64,000 nucleotides of DNA. It comes from Lepidonotus clava (taxonomy: Eukaryota; Annelida; Polychaeta; Phyllodocida; Polynoidae). Location: assembly GCA_936440205.1 (NCBI GenBank), contig OW387139.1, positions 37,350,378 through 37,414,377 on the forward strand. The letters run 5' to 3'. The position numbers and the translations under genes were made by a program. The notes below the pieces were generated by a model. That model searched no databases, was not told the DNA's origin, and saw only the letters and a program-made list of their open reading frames with translations. Of the stretch, positions 60,055 to 64,000 are shown piece after piece (the first letter of the stretch is position 1; the number at the start of each line of letters is the position of its first letter).

Positions 60055-60255
60055 CTACAGAACCCCCTGTCCTGTCTGCCCACACCCTGGAGCTGTGACC
60101 AGGGGAGAAGTCACCTTATCTACCGCTGATACAGGCACACTAGGGTTACCCGGGGCCTCCCTCGGCAGGTGGGTGCAGGCAGCTGGGAACCTAAACACAG
60201 ACCCTGCTGCAGCAGACACCTTCAGCTGCTCATACAGTGTAGTGAGCTGCTCCAT
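60055..60255 (-). CDS. possible coding frame overlapping the 3' end of the plus-strand gene
   Basis: 66 codons from an ATG in good context (GAACATGG). The start MEQLTTLYEQLKVSAAAG looks helical and natural, with codons biased to G/C ends. Possible donors follow residues near 47 (GATAAG/GTGACT). It could be a first exon of a minus-strand gene, or only the shadow of plus-strand 3' sequence. Not recognised. Confidence 0.22.
   Translation of the reverse strand: MEQLTTLYEQLKVSAAAGSVFRFPAACTHLPREAPGNPSVPVSAVDKVTSPLVTAPGCGQTGQGVL
60060..60098 (+). CDS. possible last exon of the unknown plus-strand gene
   Basis: Follows CACACCTACAG. Entered in phase 1 from 59335 it codes EPPVLSAHTLEL and stops (TGA). 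The GC-richer 160 bases after it would be 3' UTR. Support is phase and splice words only. Confidence 0.28.
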   Translation, partial: EPPVLSAHTLEL

Positions 60256-60824
60256 GTTCTGTTAGCGAGCAGCTCACATCACAGGAAGAGGGGTGGGGGT
60301 ATGGTGAGGCTATGAGGCAAAATGAAATATATTTTCTCAAATTTCAAGCAATTGTGCCAGAAACGTCTCATGCATTTCATCCAGAGGAGATAAAGGGATT
60401 GTACCAGAGACTTTTGCATGCTATATTTCCAAGTTAGTTTTCTATACCTCTAGTTTTTCTACTATGGCAAACAGATGTGCAGTGCATGGTCCAACGTCAG
60501 TATCAGGCTGTATATCCTTGGTGTGGTGTGGTTCTGCTGTTTGCCTTAAAACATATTGTTTCCGGCCCAGTGTTTATCTGGCAAGGTTTGTACCTTATCC
60601 CCAACAACTTGCTTTGACTCTAATAATTGATCCCTTTACAAATGGACTCAACAATCATACGTATATGTACCTCTTGAGTCAAGAGACATCCCAGGTTGAG
60701 GCATATAGCAATACATTAAATTAATCTTCTCCGCATTATTTCTACCCGAACGGCTTGCCATAAGCATCTCACTCTCGGTCTACCCGTCTGGTTCACGAGT
60801 CGTACATTAACGTGAAAATTGGAC

Positions 60825-60915
60825 TCAGCTGGCCTCCCACTTGTTCCCGCCATTCACCCACAGTGTGGCCAGGTAGGCCGAGGTGTCCCCCCAGTCTGGA
60901 TATCGCCGAATATAC
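60825..60915 (-). CDS. likely last exon of an unknown minus-strand gene
   Basis: CTGTTCGCAG acceptor at 60917-60916, then 29 codons reading YIRRYPDWGDTSAYLATL, then WVNGGNKWEAS and a TGA. Amino acid composition (Trp, Tyr, Gly, Asp) and high GC suggest real coding DNA. Earlier exons were not identified with confidence. A stretch at about 63726-63793 (minus: CTSCPWGSRGLEIFPQLEVP between AG and GTAAAT) is one weak candidate. Confidence 0.45.
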
Positions 60916-62136
60916 CTGCGAACAGAATGCTACAAAACGCCCAGCTATGAGGAACACCTGTTAGAATACTGAGGATAATCCACCGGGGGTTCCTTAATGT
61001 TCTTTGCGGCTAGGGTTAGTGCCAAAGTGGCCCAGTCTTTGCATGAGCCTGGATCAAATGTACACTAGTTTGTATAATGAAGGTATCATTTGACTGTTTT
61101 TTAAAAGAAATATCCACTAGGCCACTGGGGTGGGTGCTGGGTGACGCACTAGCCCTGCAGGGTTTGTAATAGAGCCCGATACTAGTAACTATCACATGTT
61201 ACATTAGCGTTACATAACATGTACATATATACATGTAACATAACTTTATATGTGGATGTATTTTCAAGAAAGAGACGCAATTTTGCAACAGAAAAACATA
61301 CATGATATTGATCGACTGAATACCACTTTTAAACAGTGTTTTCTGAGACTTGGTGAAGATGTAGGGTTCTTTTTGTTTATGGCGGAAGCAGACTGTGCCT
61401 AACTACCAGGAAAAATACCCTCACTTGAAAAATTCTCAAACGCAAGCTATTGGTTTGAGCTATGATTCAGAGGTAGAAAAAAGGCATTTCTCTGACTATG
61501 AATGATCCATTTTAAATCTAAATCTCAGCACTGAGTGCCTGTATGCTCTCATCTTAACGAAGAATTCTGGCTCATCGAAAGAAATATTAAGAATGGTATC
61601 TTTGGGCCACACAGATGTTTTAGGACAAAAAGCACCTCGTTGACAGGTAGAATCAGTCATCAGACCTTTGGGCGACATGACAAAACGATTTCAGGTGCTA
61701 ACAGGTGTATGTGTACAAGAGTTGTACAAGATATAACCAGGAAGGGGTTTGTCCAATATGGGGGGACACAAGTGTATATTTAGACAGAGGTATTGCAGAT
61801 TTCTGAGAAATATTTCCGCCTGAAATGAAGTCTCAGCATTAACACAAATCCACTTTCCACTTACTGACTTAGTGGTTTTAGTTTTAAATGCGTTACAATC
61901 TTTAGGTTGAAATTCCATACGATCCTGATTATCTTTATGTAAAAGAATTACTATGCTCAGTGATATTTCATCAAGCATATATATGATTTTCTATAAGGCA
62001 TATGTTCATTCCCTAATGGTGAAGTCACATGAAGAATATTAGCGCACATAAGATTCCCTTGAATGTTTGTTTTTATTGTCTAGTACCAATATCGAACCGT
62101 TTACATTTAGGAGCTCTTACTCCCCTTACATCATAG
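60916..62136. other. region between the unknown last exon and the solo LTR
   Basis: AT-rich, with short open frames on both strands that lack splice context or resemblance to a family. Nothing else was seen. Confidence 0.4.
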
Positions 62137-63068
62137 GGTGACGTACTTCCTCGGTAGTTCGGGGTTTCCGGTTTCTACCGCCGAGGGACGTGGGGGTTAT
62201 TTCGGTTCTTAGCTGGGCACGGAGGCCGAGCAAGAAGCCGAAGTGTTAGATCAAGAGTCGTGCCTCGCGCACGAGGGGGGCTGAGTGGGTCGGTCGGGGG
62301 ATCGGTCTTCGTTGAAGGGGGGAGGGTGTGTTGGTCAAATCGGGCCGAGCGGTTGCAGCCATCAAGCGTGGAGGACGGCAGAGGGCAGAATTGTTGTTGT
62401 GGTAGGGGTCCGGGCCGTTTCTCTTATACCTCTCTCAGGCCGGAATTAGGGGAGCTCTACTCCTTCATTCCCTGACCGGGAGTCTCGGGCCAACGGTCGC
62501 CTATGTTTTGGTAGCGTGGGGCCGAGCCGGTTGCGCCTTAATGCCTCCGGTCAGGAGGTTGGCGCTGGCTATTTCGGGCTTCTTCATCTGGCCGGTCTTC
62601 CTTCCTCGCGCCGTCAGTCAGGCAGTTTCGGGCCTTCGGGCCATGATTTCCGGTCCTTGGTGCCTTCGACCCCGCTCTATTTTAAGCCTTGGTTTTCAAC
62701 AACTTTACCAATATTACGTCTATTTCCTATTTATCTAGTCCATATTAGATCATCTTATCAATTGGAGTCCTCCTAAGGAGTTGTCAGAGGAAGAAGACAC
62801 GTGTGAACACCAGGAGTACTATGAAGGAACTCTTTATTTTCGGGCCTCACCGCCCCTTTTATACCTTAGCGGTCAGCTCTGATTGGCTATTTCATATCAC
62901 GTGATCATAGTGACGTCACGCAGTCATACTGACGTCATTTCCGGTTTACATTATTTCTCGGGTTTCGGGTTTCGTTCCCATTCCATAACAATATACTTAA
63001 AGATCTACCGCATCGTTTTACATTCACATTCTCGCTTTGACACCTGATGAATACCCATTCATCACAAT
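62137..63068 (-). mobile_element. solo LTR related to the Ty3/Gypsy element
   Basis: 932 bp, clearly similar to the LTRs at 28962 and 41414 in blocks such as GAGTCGTGCCTCGCGCACGA, TTTTGGTAGCGTGGGGCCGA, CGGGCCTCACCGCCCCTTTT and the end CATTCATCACA, but diverged elsewhere. It is flanked by ATAG on both sides, a 4-bp duplication. No internal element sequence adjoins it, so it is a recombination remnant of an older relative. Confidence 0.88.
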
Positions 63069-64000
63069 AGCACTATCATTAGGGCATAGAACAATATTAT
63101 AACATTCAAAAAACGTTGATCCATTCTTGCATAGAAAGGATATTTCGATGGATCATCAAGGCAGTGGTAATTAAAGAATCATCTTAATTTTTTTCTCCAC
63201 TTTATCCCCGTAATGATAACTTTTAAAATGGATCAAATTTGGCTGCATTTTAGCATGAATTCAGAGTTTGTTCTAGAGTGTTTCTTTGACCCTGACCTTG
63301 AGCACTGACACTTCTTGCTTTCTATATAAAAAAAAATCATGTTTAAATTCACGAATCTGGGACCTCTAATCCAGTAAGCAGAAGTCGTGCCACTTAGCTA
63401 CAAAAGTACAAGCTTTGAGGTTTGCTTAGTCAGTATGGTGAGACAGCATTACTAAAAGGTGTTCTTCAGTCACATGATACCTTAGTATAAATGGAAAATC
63501 TATCAATTTCTTATCCTGATTTTGAGTTTCATTTCTTTTTATCTTTTTATAAATTTGGTTCGTTTAGATATTTAATAGAAAATCGCGCCAATTTTTGAGA
63601 GCCAACATTGTACAGAAACTCACAGAACACAAGTATAACATGAATTGAGCACGTGGTGAACTGTTGAATACATTTGTCCTGTTTGCTGGGTAATATATTG
63701 AAAACAGCTCGCTTATACATTTACCCCTGTGGTGGGACCTCCAACTGAGGGAATATCTCCAAACCTCTGCTCCCCCACGGACAACTAGTACACTGGGCGT
63801 TTAGGGGTAAATACAGGTATTTCAATGATAACGGAAAACATATACATATATCATCTGTTTGATGAAATGTCTTATTGATATGAAAAATTATTTTGCCTAT
63901 AAACCATTTTGTTTGATCTTTTTTAAAGAAAGAAAATAAGTTTTTCAACGTTTAAGCATTTGACATACTCAGGACGGCTCTACTTATCGTGGCCCTGAAA
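63069..64000. other. right edge of the window
   Basis: AT-rich. Around 63718-63811 the words TTTACCCCT and AGGGGTAAA form an inverted pair that encloses the weak exon candidate mentioned with the minus-strand last exon. No supported gene. Confidence 0.35.
63335..63412 (-). repeat. possible tRNA-like SINE fragment
   Basis: On the minus strand it reads TTGTAGCTAAGTGGCACGAC and then GGTCCCAGATTCGTGAAT, resembling degenerate A and B boxes at tRNA spacing. Weak evidence. Confidence 0.3.

Noticed and set aside
1-64000. CRISPR arrays, bacterial operons, rRNA genes and intact tRNA genes
   Set aside because: The DNA is eukaryotic with spliced genes. The tandem repeats have no CRISPR-like spacer logic, and the only tRNA-like pieces are degenerate SINE-type segments.

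Overview
The window is animal nuclear DNA: AT-rich, intron-bearing, with long introns, many small non-autonomous DNA transposons and a replication-type histone gene carrying histone 3' stem-loops. Host genes and the frequent 'taggcctat'-like words suggest a marine invertebrate, perhaps a non-vertebrate deuterostome. That placement is an inference from style, not from a marker gene.

Layout. (1) 1-4687: downstream flank with no gene I can support. (2) 4688-19811, minus strand: a seven-exon raftlin-like gene (about 504 aa). All exon phases agree, and the predicted N terminus fits N-myristoylation plus palmitoylation. Its large third-exon/second-exon intron (9603-18855) holds a short tandem array built from the exon's own 5' edge. 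It also holds a 2.36 kb element with inverted ends (10381-12740) that carries 24 copies of a 21-bp word in alternating orientation. (3) 20.7-21.1 kb: a GC-rich segment with E2F, ETS and CCAAT words, a candidate promoter for the raftlin gene. (4) 22.9-24.8 kb: a TTAA-flanked MITE and a foldback element rich in GTTAGTCA. (5) 28962-42400: a full-length, GC-rich Ty3/Gypsy LTR element on the minus strand, with near-identical 987-bp LTRs, gag, pol, two extra open frames and 4-bp target duplications. It looks whole and recent. (6) 45385-45927, minus strand: an intronless linker histone H1 gene followed by two histone-type stem-loops in tandem. (7) From 46131, plus strand: a divergent, probably multi-exon gene of unknown function that shares a short CRE-rich promoter with H1. 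Its long introns hold several MITEs with CAGG-type ends and 5-bp duplications. (8) 60.8-60.9 kb: a likely last exon of an unknown minus-strand gene. (9) 62137-63068: a solo LTR related to the full element.

How it fits together. The host genes are a membrane-raft scaffold-like protein, a linker histone made in S phase, and an unknown neighbour that may share the H1 promoter. They do not form a pathway. Most of the unusual structure lies in repeats. The strongest candidates for something undescribed are the alternating 21-bp arrays with near-constant 145-bp spacers, the exon-edge minisatellite that creates decoy splice sites, and the doubled histone stem-loop.
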